Below, one piece after another: positions 21,845 through 33,310 of a stretch of DNA of 64,000 nt; positions within the stretch are counted from its first letter, which is position 1; each line of letters starts with the position of its first letter. Under the pieces are notes generated by a model. It was given only the letters and a program-made list of their open reading frames with translations. It ran no database searches and was not told the DNA's origin. Origin of the DNA: Otatea glauca (taxonomy: Eukaryota > Streptophyta > Magnoliopsida > Poales > Poaceae). The stretch is from NCBI GenBank assembly GCA_036346275.1, contig CM070713.1, positions 78,484,382-78,548,381 on the forward strand. Direction: 5' to 3'. The translations under genes were made by a program, and so were the position numbers.

Positions 21845-23317
21845 CAGGGTTAACAATTTTTTGAGATCGGATTTTGACGCGCCGTATCGAAAACCATAAA
21901 AAAATCGTTCGAAATTTGTCGAAAATCGAACGTTTAGAAAATCAAATGCATTTAAAATCTGATTAAACCGGCGAGCGATTTTCAGAAAATGAACAAAAAC
22001 AGCTAAAAAATACTCGAATTTTGAGCGGTTTTTGTGAAACCCACAAAACCGAAGACAACTGAAAAATAGGAAAAAAATGTAAACGGATTGAGAAAAATGC
22101 AAAAAAAAATATATTGTAAATTTGTAAAAATCCATTAAAGGCAAAAAAAAGAGGAAAAATGTAAGAAATATATATATAAAAAAGTACATAAAAAGACGAA
22201 AAAACTTCGGTATGATCTCTTCTAAATATGGAAATTTTTTGACATGACCTTTGCTATATTTTAGATAATTGCAAGTTGTAATTAGGCATTTAGCAATAAT
22301 ATGTCAATAAATAATCATTATTTCAATACTACTCACATATCAATCCAATAAGTGCAAAAATAGGCATTCACATAATCACATACCAATACCATTCACATAT
22401 CAATACCATTTACATATCAACACAATTTACATTTTAACACCCTTCATTTGAAGTTGTGAGAAGTAGACATAGCTTTGTCGTTCTTCTATTGTCACATATA
22501 TGACATGTTCGACCTACATGAATAGAATGTTAATAAAAATTTGAGTTGCAATGAAATGAAACATACAAATGAAATAAAATTTCGGTATGACCTTTGCTAT
22601 ATTTTAGACAATCTGAAGTTGTAAAGTAGGCATTTAGCAATAATATGTGAACAAATAACATTTCATTTCAATGCCATTCACATATCAATCCAATAAGTGA
22701 AAAAAATAGACATTCACATATCAATACAATTCACATTTCGATACCTTTCATTTGAAGTTGTAAAGTAGACATATTTTCATCGTTCTTCCCACACAAATGC
22801 CATGTTGGACCTGCATTGACGCTATGTTAGTAAAAAAATCAAATTGCAATGAAATAAAATATTACCTTTGGAGCTACATGTAGTATTGTTGTGTGTACAT
22901 TTGGCTGGCTATGCTGTATTCCTCGGTGGACATCAAGGCTAATCCTCGTATAGCTAGCTACTCCGTCTTGTAATCGTGCTAGCTTCGCCCTATCCATGTA
23001 CTTATTGTTTGTCATTGTTGGTACAACATGGCATAAAATTTAGGGTCGTGCCACTCGTGGACCCACCCTTTTTTTTGCCTGTTCTATGTTCTACATTTTG
23101 AATGGCTCAAAAACGTCTCCAAAAATCATTTTTTTCAAAAAAATATTCACACCAGAAGTCATAAAAGCAATTAATACTAATTTTTTCCAAATTTTTCAAA
23201 ATTTTGAATTTAAATTTGAACTCCACGGGTAAACCAACCGGTTCCTCTTCTCGTACTTGCATGGTACGGGCGAAAACCACAGTTTTCGAGTAATTTAGCG
23301 CGGTTTTTTGAACCCTG
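21845..23317. repeat. hAT-like non-autonomous element with internal direct repeats
   Basis: The left end is CAGGGTTAACAATTTTTTGA and the right end, inverted, is CAGGGTTCAAAAAACCGCGC. The right subterminal GAAAACCACAGTTTTCGAG is shared with the element at 49334-49672. An 8-bp duplication is not convincing (ACCGTGGC and ACCACAGT). Inside, 22204-22500 and 22575-22860 are imperfect direct repeats sharing CCTTTGCTATATTTTAGA, GGCATTTAGCAATAATATGT and CACATATCAATCCAATAAGTG. These may be a separate inserted repeat. No coding region. Confidence 0.5.
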
Positions 23318-25197
23318 ACCACAGTTTTAATAGTTATGGGTCGACCGTTGGATTAAAAAGTGATAGCCTAGATCTTTCGTAATACTATTTAAAAAGCACT
23401 GTACCATGATTCGAACCGTTTATTACTTTGATCGAACAGTACTCATGTCTGATAACGACTTAAGTTGCAGTCCCTTTACGACTTAAGATGGACAATGCGT
23501 GGCTTATAGACTATTGCACATGGATAAGTATTGATTTATAAGGCTAATGCCCTTCAATTCGATCAGATTAGCTAGCATTTGGTCGAGACGTTAGTTGATC
23601 TCTTGCATGCTGTTTCTCTTGACATGCTTAATTATGCGTGTAGGTTCATGGTCCCAGAAATCAGAACAAACTTTAGTGTAGGGTCGATATACACTAAACT
23701 AGTAAGGGTGAGTGATTACACGAGAGCTAAAATAAAATTTTTGATCTACTAAAAATTCACCCTAATTCGGACTCAAATAATTGCTTCGTATTCAACAAAA
23801 CAGAGTAGATGCATTCGGTAAATCGCGAATTCCTAGAGATCCAACCGTCGGATTTACCTACAATTTGAACAGAAGTAAATAGATTCTAATACGAATCTAA
23901 AAAAAAGAATCAGCTCGATCGGATCTACGGATCAAAAGTTATGAACCCCGAAAGTATGCTGTGATAGGTTTTGACGAGAATTGATCAAACCCTAATTTCA
24001 TGATTAATCAAAATTATAAAAGATTAACCAACGAAACTTTAAGAAACACTAAGTTTATGCCCTAGGAAGGTTTTGGATGGATCAAATAAAGATTAAACTC
24101 GTTGAATTAAGAGCGACAATGAATCAATCTATAAAAACCAAAACCGGATCAACATCAGAAACTGATCACTGTAGCAAATCAGTGCATAAACAATGACCGC
24201 AATAGTTACGTACTGTGGTAGTACTGTAGCATCGTGGATTACTGTAGCACCAGAAATTTTCGTCCCTCAATTGCTAGGTTGGCTGAAGGAACTGATTTTT
24301 TTAAGTCTAATTACAGTACTCCAAATAAAAGAGTACAAATGCTAATAATCAGCTCTCTCATCTAAACATGAGACATCTCCCTCTATTTATAATGAGCAAT
24401 CCTAAAAAGTTTGTATACAACTTCACTTGACCCAACATGACCCAATACAACTTTGCACGCGTACAGTCCATATGTCGCACTCACGTGACTAACCAGTCTC
24501 CATGTACACCGTTCTTTAGCCCGAACGTCTCGCATAACATCCTTGACCATCAAGATCTCGATTACTCTCTGAATCTAGTCCCGAACCTCAGTTCATCCAC
24601 GAACCTAGTTCCAATCCCGTCATCGATCACGTTCGCCCTCAAGCAACACCTGCACATGGACAAAGAAGAAACTATTCCAAGCACAAGTCCACGACTTGAC
24701 TCATAGTCAATCCATACAATCACTCACATGAGCGCATTACATCAAGTAAAATCATTACCATGCTATCAGAAGCATATTAAGTAATCATATGAAACAATAC
24801 ATGCACAAGCACCACACATGCCACGAGCACAACCACTTTGTAATGCCAATTTCATTACTAAACTAATTTTTCAGCACATGATTTCACATTTAGTTACCAT
24901 TGTGTTACTCTACTTGTTGTACCATCGTACCAATTGTTGTCATTATAATTTCACGTCAATCATATGTTCTTGGGCCTTTCTACTACTACTACCTTTTAGC
25001 GGTCATTTTGGATATCGGTATAGTCTTCGATACACATTTTTTACCATTAGTTATTTTAATTATATGTTAGTAAATATTATTAAAAATATAACGATATGAA
25101 AGTATTTTTATGATAAAACTAGTGAGATCATTTCCATGTGAATAATCCAGATACTTTTGGGCATATTAGCGGCTAAAATTTGAAAAGATTGATTGTA
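23318..25197. other. Intergenic repeat-like sequence, possible minus-strand LTR
   Basis: On the minus strand near 24373-24390 there is TATAAATAGAGGGAG, a good TATA box, followed by a leader-like stretch. With no gene downstream this resembles an LTR promoter, but I could not find matching ends or a target duplication. Short open frames at 24437-24706 and 24818-25099 look like chance. Confidence 0.3.
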
Positions 25198-25922
25198 TCT
25201 ATACCCCTTTATAATGCACCTAAGCATTCTTTTCTACGTCCACCCCAAATAATGCACCCCACTAGAGATAGCCCAACCTTCATGCACCCAGCGAAACGTC
25301 CCCAGAAACTTGCCTCCATCAAAATTAACCTCTTAGATCTTTCCTCAGCTTTACTCACCCACATCCGATGGCCATTGTTTAATCTATACCCCTTTATAAT
25401 GCACCTAAGAATTCTTTTCTACGTTCACCCCAAATAATGCACCCCACTAGAGATGGACCAACCTTCATGCATCCAGCGAAACGTCCACAGAAACTTGCCT
25501 CCATCAAAATTAACCTCTCAGATCTTTCCTCAGCTTTACTCACCCACATCCGATGGCCATTGTTTAATGTGTCTAACTCATCCCTGTGGCCCACAACAGA
25601 TCTCCCCCCACCTTCAGCATCATCTCAAGAAAAAGGAAACAAATATCCTTGAATTAAGGAAAAGGAAACAAACATTCTAGAAAAAGGAAAAGATCATATA
25701 TTACGTGCTGGGAAAAGGAAACCGGAAGACAGGGCACTATACTAGTGTGTCTAACTCATCCCTGTGGCCCACAACAGATCTCCCCCCACCTCCAGCATCA
25801 TCTCAAGGAAAAGGAAACAAATATCCTAGAATTAAGGAAAAGGAAACAAACGTTCTAGAAAAGGAAAAGACCATATATTACGTGCTGGGAAAAGGAAACC
25901 GGAAGACAAGACACTATACTAG
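25198..25922 (+). mobile_element. Helitron (subfamily A), outer copy split by a second copy
   Basis: The outer element begins TCTATACCCC at 25198 (after A) and ends CACTATACTAG at 25922 (before T). Its two parts, 25198-25382 and 25746-25922, join as TTGTTTAA plus TGTGTCTAAC, exactly the uninterrupted sequence present in the inner copy at about 25566-25583. The insertion therefore split an A-T dinucleotide with no duplicated or lost base, the Helitron mode. Non-coding. Confidence 0.9.
25383..25745 (+). mobile_element. Helitron (subfamily A), inner full-length copy
   Basis: 363 bp, TCTATACCCC to GGCACTATACTAG, lying between A (25382) and T (25746) of the outer copy. It is nearly identical to the outer copy. 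The 3' end holds GTGCTGGG...GGGCAC, a possible short stem before CTAG. Confidence 0.9.
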
Positions 25923-26299
25923 TGTATTCTAAAAGACATCAAAGAAGTAACAGAGGGAGTATATATGTAGTACTAGTGAATACATACCAACATGCATATG
26001 GACGTTTTGCAAGAAGCACAAACATGGAAGCTTTGAATTTTCTAGCACTGTTGATTAAGTTTTTTTTTTTCAACTCTAGCCTTCATCCGAAGTTTTTCAC
26101 AATAATAGCTCACTCTTCAACTGTGGAAGGAGCAACAGACGGCACATATTGCCTGCCGCGCTTGTGCACCGTAGTGATCATAGGCTCATAAGTTGTACGG
26201 ATAGATTGGGCCTTGAGATTAGCAGAGCTAAGAAACAATTAATCGCAACATTTATTAGTTAGCGATGAAAAAATAAATTGGCGTTCCTTGATTCTCGTA
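25923..26299. other. Intergenic, no gene recognised
   Basis: An open frame at 25922-26191 has no recognisable domain and includes a T-run, so it is treated as chance. Confidence 0.35.
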
Positions 26300-26673
26300 C
26301 TCCCTCTGTAAAAAAAAAAAATAGGACATATTTCAAATTTCAATGTAAAATTAGTGATGTTTTTTCTATATCTCTAATAAATATCCTGTTTTACTCTACA
26401 TACATACATACATTAATTGAATATAGCGCTCAAAGATAATAGCCTCTTTGTTGATTTTTATAAGGCGTTCACGCATTTCGAGATTCTTAGTTTGTAAACT
26501 TTGACGAACAATTAATTCAACAGTATATAGATTATATGATACATAAATGATAATGTTATATTAGTATTTGAAAGTACTTTTCTGTGTGGTTATGATTTTA
26601 TAGATATGAACATAGTATTATAAAAAAATTAATGAATTTTGAAGACAGTGTCTTATAAAATGAATAGAGGGAG
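26300..26673. mobile_element. Stowaway-type MITE
   Basis: 374 bp bounded by TA/TA. The left end is CTCCCTCTGT and the right end AATAGAGGGAG. Inner sequence shows TTATAAGGCG and TCTTATAAAATGAATAG typical of grass Mariner-like MITEs. Confidence 0.75.
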
Positions 26674-26689
26674 TATTTAGAATTGTTTA

Positions 26690-26906
26690 GGGCCTGTTTG
26701 TTTTAGCTTTTGATTCTGGATTCTGACCCTAAAAGTAGAATCAGAAACATACAACCTGATTCTAAAATCCGATTCTCACAATCCAGCCCACCCATATACA
26801 CTAGAATCCACAATCCACTCTATATGTGCTTTTGGAGAATCAGCTTCTCTACAACTACAATCTAAAATCAGCTTTTAGAGAATCGAAAGCTCAAACAAAC
26901 ATGCCC
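26690..26906. mobile_element. Tourist-like MITE (GGGCCTGTTTG family)
   Basis: 217 bp with TTA target duplication (26687-26689, 26907-26909). Ends are GGGCCTGTTTGTTTTAGCTT and, inverted, GGGCATGTTTGTTTGAGCTT. Related copies lie at 36852-37100 (opposite orientation) and about 39056-39262. Here it abuts the broken upstream part of F-box pseudogene B. Confidence 0.8.
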
Positions 26907-27216
26907 TTAGTCACGTTGGATATTGTATTATATTCGCATCGCAGCATGCTATTGGGCCGGTCACAGAGACGAGACAGGAGGGAAATTAAGCGAGCGCAGC
27001 ATGGGCGTGGAGTGGTTCGCCTAAAAAAAAACCTTCGAGACGGTTCGGTTGCGGGCAGCAATTGTGTGTGCATCGTGGTCGTGCCGTGCCGCCACCCAAC
27101 TCGCATACGCTCACACCGCCTCCTCCCACACAATCGCACGGTACGGACCCCCAACGCCTTCTTTTCTTCTCCCTCCGTCGCGCAGATTTCTCGATCGATC
27201 GGTACTTTACGCGCAG

Positions 27217-28631
27217 AGCATGTCGTTGGAAAGGAAGAAGGACGCCAAGTGCTACATGCATGCTGTCTGCGAGGGCGCTGCATATTGCGTGGATCCATTC
27301 ACCGCTCTACTGGCGGTGGATCCCTCTCGCCGACTCGAGGTCCGACTAACTAGCTAGCACTTTCGATCTCTCCATCGTTTTCCAATTCTGCTGCAAATGT
27401 AACTGTTGGCGTCAAAAATTTGATGTAGGGTTTCGACAAAGACACACCGCATTTAACACCGGTTGAGAGCGTGCGGTCGATTTGACCTGGAATCGACAAG
27501 GTAAAAATATAAAATTCAATCAAAAGCCGATCGTCAAGATCAATCGGCTTAGACTCAATCAGCTCGAAGCCGATTAAGATCAAGGTAACAAGATAAATCT
27601 AATTAGCCGATTAAGGCTAATCAGAGGATAAAGGCAGATCGATTCTGAAGAAGGCGATGCGCAACAAAATCAGAACAAATCGAACCTGGGGTGTAATTGA
27701 CGAAGATCAACAATCGGCGATGCTCAACTTTATTGATCAAGATCGATTACAAAGGCTAAATTACAGAAGCTACTCCTAGTCGACAGGAAAAGTAGAAAAA
27801 GTAAAGACTGGTTGATTGTATTGTGTTGATGATCTTTCGCAGCTCGTTTTGGCTCTTCTCTTATACCCTCCGGCCGATCGTGTCCTAGTACAACACCTTT
27901 TCAAGTCCTGATCCGTACCGGCCTTATCTCGGACGGTTGTTTCCTTCAAAAATCTTGCAGCTCTCAAATATCTTGAACTCTTTCGTATCTTTGATTTTAT
28001 TGTCTGATTTGGCTAAACTTGCCGAATTTTGGTGCAAACAGTAACTCTGTGCTATCTGTACTATCTTGTTCATCACAACGGATCGAGTTCGTGAATCTGC
28101 GACAGGTCAAACAAACTGCTGAACTCCATGGCAGTGTTTTCTGGTGGGAAATCCGTGGCAAGATAGATAACAAGATGCTGTCCCAAAACTCAACTTATGG
28201 TGTTTACCTTGTGTTCGAGATAGCTGATTTTACCTACGGGCTGGATTTTCCAGTCCAGGTGGTATCAGTCAGCGTCGGAGGAAGCAAATCAACTCGCCAA
28301 GTCTGCCTCCACGGGCATGACAGTCAGGATCGACGACGACGACGACGCCGATGAGCTAGATCGATGGAGGTGCCGCACAGTTATTTTCCTATATATGATG
28401 CCATCCATGCGGCCAAGCTCCAGGAGGAGAAACCCTCCTGCGCGCGATTCCTGAAAATGCACCGCTAGCTCCCTCAGAAAAGGGCCGACGTACGGTTGGA
28501 TGGAATTGGAGATGGGTGAGTTCTACAACGAGGAAGGTGACCATGGTGACGTGTGCGTCACACTCATGGAGACGAAAGTAGCCAAGTCAGGTCTTGTCAT
28601 GTAGGGCTTTGAGATTAGACCTAGTAAATAA
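27217..28631 (+). pseudogene. F-box/PP2-B pseudogene, copy B
   Basis: The exon 2 equivalent at 27217-27339 starts after an acceptor and reads SMSLERKKDAKCYM, then shifts frame at a 4-base duplication (GCATGCTG) into LSARAL and WIHSPLYWRWIPLADSR. The exon 3 equivalent at 28106-28631 reads AELHGSVFWWEIRGKIDNKM, LSQNSTYGVYLVFEIADF and SKSTRQVCLHGHD. It then loses frame in a CGA-repeat run (28331-28350), resumes with MGEFYNEEGDHGDV, and has a stop inside LVM*GFEIRPSK. The F-box exon is missing upstream; only a donor-like GTACGGACCCCC near 27140 recalls it. A solo LTR (27404-28040) fills intron 2. Close in sequence to intact gene D. Confidence 0.9.
27404..28040. mobile_element. Solo LTR in intron 2 of pseudogene B
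   Basis: 637 bp, TGTTGGCGTCAAAA...TTTTGGTGCAAACA, flanked by a perfect 5-bp duplication GTAAC (27399-27403 and 28041-28045). It contains repeated CCGATTAAG/ATCGGCTTAG motifs. No internal retrotransposon sequence remains, so it arose by LTR-LTR recombination. Confidence 0.87.
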
Positions 28632-29082
28632 ACGGCCCGACGAGCTTCTAGGATTAAGAACCATAGATAGATCTGGGAGTAAATAAACAAGGGAAATACA
28701 GCAGATTTGTATTAAGTGTACTAATCTACATTGGAAAATGATCATATATATACATGCGATGTTTTTCTTGTCCTAGAATCCGTACGTACGATATTCGATC
28801 TCTCCTCCTCACAGCGTCATGTTGTTTTTTCATTACTAGGAAGATGCACGATGCACGAGCACTTACACATTGTACATACATGCGAGTGCATCTTTTAGCA
28901 TATGTCTACACGGACGGATGGATGATATGGATAAACCCATAATCTTATAAAATTCCTGCTTATAAAAATAATAAACTTGTATACATAATAGGTAGATATC
29001 ACGATTTGAACCCTACTAGATAGAGTTGTACATCCAACTCCATCATCCCACAAGAGGTGGCTTCTCGTAGCGTAATGTTGTA
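28632..29082. other. 3' flank of pseudogene B
   Basis: Starts with a region like the 3' UTR of gene D (TGGGAGTAAATAAA). No other feature recognised. Confidence 0.4.
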
Positions 29083-29340
29083 CTCCCTCCGGTCACAAAT
29101 AGTTATCGTTTTAGATATCGATATGGTCTCCAAAACACAGTTTTGACCGCTAATTTCTATTATAATATATTTATAAAACCTAATAAAATTATAATATTAT
29201 GAAAGTACTTTTCTAGACAAATCTACACATACGATTTTTATGTATCCAATTTAAATATTTAAAAAGATATTAATAGTCAAAGTTTTGAAAGTTTGACTGC
29301 ATTTATATCCAAAACGACAACTATTTGTGACCGGAGGGAA
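29083..29340. mobile_element. Stowaway-type MITE
   Basis: 258 bp bounded by TA/TA, with inverted ends CTCCCTCCGGTCACAAATAG and TTCCCTCCGGTCACAAATAG. Same family as the one in intron 3 of the eIF2B epsilon gene, and better preserved. Confidence 0.88.
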
Positions 29341-29496
29341 TAGCCTGTTGCTCACATTGTTCCAAGGCAATCTGGATCATTTGATTAGATGACTCCTGCT
29401 TGCTTTTGTGGCAAGTGTAGCATGTTCCCTTGTAATTTTGATCATTGAGATAATTTGTATGTGATCTGAACTTGTTATATAGTCCTTTCCTTTAGA

Positions 29497-29858
29497 CTAG
29501 TATAGTACCCTGTCTTTCGGTTTCCTTTTTCCAGCACATAATATATGGTCTTTTCCTTTTTTAAAACGTTTGTTTCCTTTTCCTTAATTCCAGGATATTT
29601 GTTTCCTTTTCCTTGAGATGATGCTGGAGGTGGGGAGAGATCTGTTGTGGGCCACAGGGATGAGTTAGACATATTAAACAATGGCCATCGGATGTGGGTG
29701 AGTAAAGCTGAGGAAAGATCTGAGAGGTTAATTTTGATGGAGGTAGGTTTCTGGGGACGTTTCGCTGGGTGCATGAAGGTTGGGCCATCTCTAGTGGGGT
29801 GTATTATTTGAGGTAGACGTAGAAAAGAATGCTTAGGTGCATTATAAAGGAGTATAGA
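29497..29858 (-). mobile_element. Short non-autonomous Helitron (subfamily A), full length
   Basis: Minus-strand copy. The 5' TCTATACTCC begins at 29858 after A, and the 3' end GTACTATACTAG finishes at 29497 before T. 362 bp, with the same order of blocks as the 25383-25745 copy. Confidence 0.87.
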
Positions 29859-30053
29859 TGAACAAGTCAGTGAGTACTTGTTCAAAACTGTATCGGCAAG
29901 ATGAGGAAAGCTAGTATAGCTTAGCTGTAGCTGTTGTTCATCGAGCTAAAAAAGATGGATACAAATTAAGACAATCGAGAGGGGCACGGCCACAAGCGCA
30001 AGCGTATACCCCACGGTGCGAGAACCAACTGGTTGTGCCTGGACCACAGACCA

Positions 30054-32229
30054 CTAGTATAGTGCATGTGCTAACGCTACGACGGCAGTACACCCGCTTA
30101 TCAATTAAATGAGAATATAAGTATGAATACAACACTTAATAATAAAAGAGAAATTTAGAATTTTAAATGAATTTAGAAAGAAAAAGGAACTAAATGGAGG
30201 TCGAATGGGCGAAAACGGGCTCCCAAAAGATTTTAAATCAAGAAAGAGAAAGAAAAAAGAATTTTCTGATTTTATATTATTTTTTTACAACCTCCACAGA
30301 GAGCACAGCGTGCTCTCTGGGCTTGGCCAGCGCAAAGGGGAGGGGAGGCCAGGGGTGGTCGGCCGGTCGCAGTGGGTCGGCACTGGTGCGGCGAGATCGC
30401 CGGCACCGGCGCCTGCATGAGAGGAGTCACGGTTGCAGTGAATTTCGCGCGGGAAAGATGACTGTGATGGCTTGGGTTACCTCAAAATTCGGCGATCTTT
30501 ACAAGAGGGAGCACTTGGGGATTTACGCAATGCGATGGGGTGGAGGAGAGCTCGTCGGCTTTTATAGCCCCGAAACAAGCATATTTATGGAAACCATAAT
30601 TTGGGATCAAATCAGATTAGGAGGAAATTTTGGCAATAGAGCACGAAATTTGGGGAATTAACACCATAGATGGAAAGAGGACATTTGGTGCGAGATTGAT
30701 GGAGCTTTGGAGCTTCTTTCTTGCTTTAATGGAGGAGGAAGAGAACAAACTTCTGCAGTGCAGGCTGCACTGACTAGAAGAAGCTACAGGTGAGTTGCCT
30801 TCATTTTTAAAATATAGAAGGATTTTTGAAAAGATAGCACATTAGGTTAAAAATTCTAGAAAAATTCTCAAAAAACTTTCGATTATTTTGTACTTAATAA
30901 AATTATTTTCAAAAAATTAAATTATAAATTTGTTGAGGCATGGCGTACGAGGTCGCCGACCAAGAACCTCGCGCGTCGGCAAAGCCACCGATGGCGGCCG
31001 TGGAGCCATTGCGGACCTGCGTTCTCCCAGATGTTGCCCCCATCTCCGGTTTCCTTTTCCCAAGACGTAATGTTTGGCCCTTTCCTTTTTCGGGACGTTT
31101 GTTTCCTTTTCCTTGATTCCAAGACGTTTGTTTCCTTTTCCTTGTTGATCTTTGGAGGTGAGGAAGGTCATTGTAGGCCACGGGGATGATTTCGGAAAAA
31201 TATGGAAAAATAAAGCTGCGCTCACCGACCATTGGATCCGCAAGGAAAAAGATAAAAATTAAACAAAGGCTTTCGCCAAATGCCCGGTTCCGCGAGAAAA
31301 AATTAAAAAAAATTATGCAGCACTCACAGACCGTTGGTTCCTTAGATAAAAAATAAAAACAAAAATTCAGCGTTCTCCATGCGCTGAAATTAGGCTCTAT
31401 GGGGCTAGATCCATAAAAAAGTCTCGAGAAGGGTCATATTTGGATAAAAATACGATCACAATGCCAGGACAATAAAAAATTCAAGTCTTGTTTCCTTGCA
31501 TGCGAATCCTCCCTGTTTATTTCCTTGTTTGATTCACCCTCCTTCCAAATATGTTGTATGTACAATTTTGGCCAATAAAAAATTCAAGTCTGGTTTCCTT
31601 GCATGCGGATCCTCCTTATTTATTTCCTTGTTTGATTCGCTCTCCTTCCAAATATGTAGGTGGGGGAGGTTTGTTGTGGGCCACAGGGATGATTAGACAC
31701 ACTGAATAATGGTCATCAGATGTGGTGAGTAAAACTGAGGAAAGATCTGAGACGTTCATTTTGATGAATGCAAGTTTCTGTGGACGTTTTGCTGGGTGCA
31801 CGAACATTGGGCCATCTCTAATGAGGTGCATTATTTAGGGTGGACGTAGGAAAAATTGCTTAGGTGCATTATAAAGGGGTATAGATTCCAAATATGTAGT
31901 ATGTACAATTTTGGCCAATAAAAAATTCAAGTCTGGTTTCCTTGCATGCGGATCCTCCTTATTTATTTCCTTGTTTGATTCGCTCTCCTTCCAAATATGT
32001 AGGTGGGGGAGGTCTGTTGTGGGCCACAGGGATGATTAGACACACTAAATAATGGTCATCAGATGTGGGTGAGTAAAACTGAGGAAAGATCTGAGACGTT
32101 CATTTTGATGAATGCAAGTTTCTGTGGACGTTTTGCTGGGTGCACGAAGATTGGGCCATCTCTAATGAGGTGCATTATTTAGGGTGGGCGTAGGAAAAAT
32201 TGCTTAGGTGCATTATAAAGGGGTATAGA
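30054..32229 (-). mobile_element. Helitron (subfamily B), longer copy with unknown cargo
   Basis: On the minus strand it starts TCTATACCCC at 32229 (A before it) and ends TCGTAGCGTTAGCACATGCA, then CTATACTAG, at 30054 (T after it). The terminal 55 bp match the end of the IPT-bearing Helitron at 3608-3668. Cargo: 30190-30790 holds a GC-rich stretch and AT-rich DNA of unknown origin with no family resemblance; 31048-31187 is a divergent copy of the inner part of subfamily A; 31470-32229 is a tandem repeat of the 5' region. No Rep-helicase. The right boundary could instead be 31885, because a second 5' end lies there. Confidence 0.6.
31470..32229 (-). repeat. Tandem array containing two Helitron 5' ends
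   Basis: A unit of about 343 bp occurs twice (TACAATTTTGGCCAATAAAA at 31561 and 31904; GGTATAGA at 31885 and 32229). A shorter third copy of the AT-rich half, without the Helitron part, stands at 31470-31573. Each full unit carries CTTGCATGCGGATCC, a TTCCAAATATGTAGGTGGGG junction, and about 230 bp of Helitron 5' region. Confidence 0.85.
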
Positions 32230-32265
32230 TAACGGTTTAGGTGTATAAAATTATAGAAAGAGAGT

Positions 32266-33193
32266 TGACGAATACTAATAACAGGGGTACCCCAACAGCC
32301 CGAAACGACGAGCCAGCGGCCTCAAGCATATCTCCAGCCCAACAGGCCGCGCCCGGCCCGCCACCGACCGAATTGCCTGCGAGACCGCACAAGACATCCG
32401 CTCCCGACCGGCCAGGGGAAGCGAATCCGACCGGACAGTGCTCCCGACCCCCTCTTGGCGGGGTGGGATCTCCCGACTCCGACCGGACAGCGCTCCCGAC
32501 CCTCTTGGCGGGGCAGGATCCCCCGACTCCAACCGAACCAAGGTGACGGACGCCGAGGGCCGCGTGTCAGGTCCTCATCGGCCTACCGCCACGTACCCCG
32601 AATGAGGTTAATCGAGTGACTATACAAGGCGGTGGCTCCTTCCCAAGAAGATCCGGTGATTGCAGAACACAAAGCTTCCAAATTTCATCAACCGATCCAC
32701 GTCAAGATGAGCGCCGCGCTCCTCCCGAGGCAAAGACCAACGTCACGCACGCGACGCCGGCGTCGCAAGGATCACGAGAGGGCAAGTACGCTATTTCGGG
32801 GAATACCTAACCTCCACGACCACCAAGGCTATCAACCCAGCATGGGTAAGACGGGTGGCGACCAGTCCACAGGACGAAGGACCGGAGCTCCTAACATAGG
32901 TCACCTCGCTCTTCCCCCCAACTCTCGATGTAACCTGCCCCTTCCTTCTGTATAAAAGGAGGCAGGACTAGACGATTCAAAGGGGGGACACCTAAGAACA
33001 CGAGGAGACTAAGTCATTTAGGAGCCTCGTCTGTAAAACATGGTGCAAAAGCAATACAATCGCCATCCGAGGCGGGTAGGGACTTTCACCAACCAAGATA
33101 CATCTTGGACTCACGAGTCTAACCATTCAGGGAGTGGAACGCGCGACCCCTTAGACTTACAAATTTACTTGCCGGCGCTCGAAAACGCCGACA
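32266..33193 (+). mobile_element. Solo LTR of a Ty3/gypsy family
   Basis: 928 bp, TGACGAATACT...CGAAAACGCCGACA, flanked by a perfect 5-bp duplication AGAGT (32261-32265 and 33194-33198). A TATAAAAGGAGGCAGGAC promoter lies at 32951 and a termination-like region follows. It matches the LTR at 45310-46217 over its length (CAGGGGTACCCCAAC, GACTATACAAGGCGGTGGCT, ACCCTTAGACTTACAAATTT). Confidence 0.9.
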
Positions 33194-33310
33194 AGAGTAC
33201 AAGCGAAGTAGCAAGAGAAAATATTACATTTTTTGGCCTAGTTTAGAGCACATGAATTTCATATAAATTTTACATAAAATAGTTTAACTATCGTAGGATT
33301 TAAAAAATAT

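Noticed and set aside
21845..23317. Definite 8-bp target duplication for the hAT-like element
   Set aside because: ACCGTGGC and ACCACAGT agree at only four positions.
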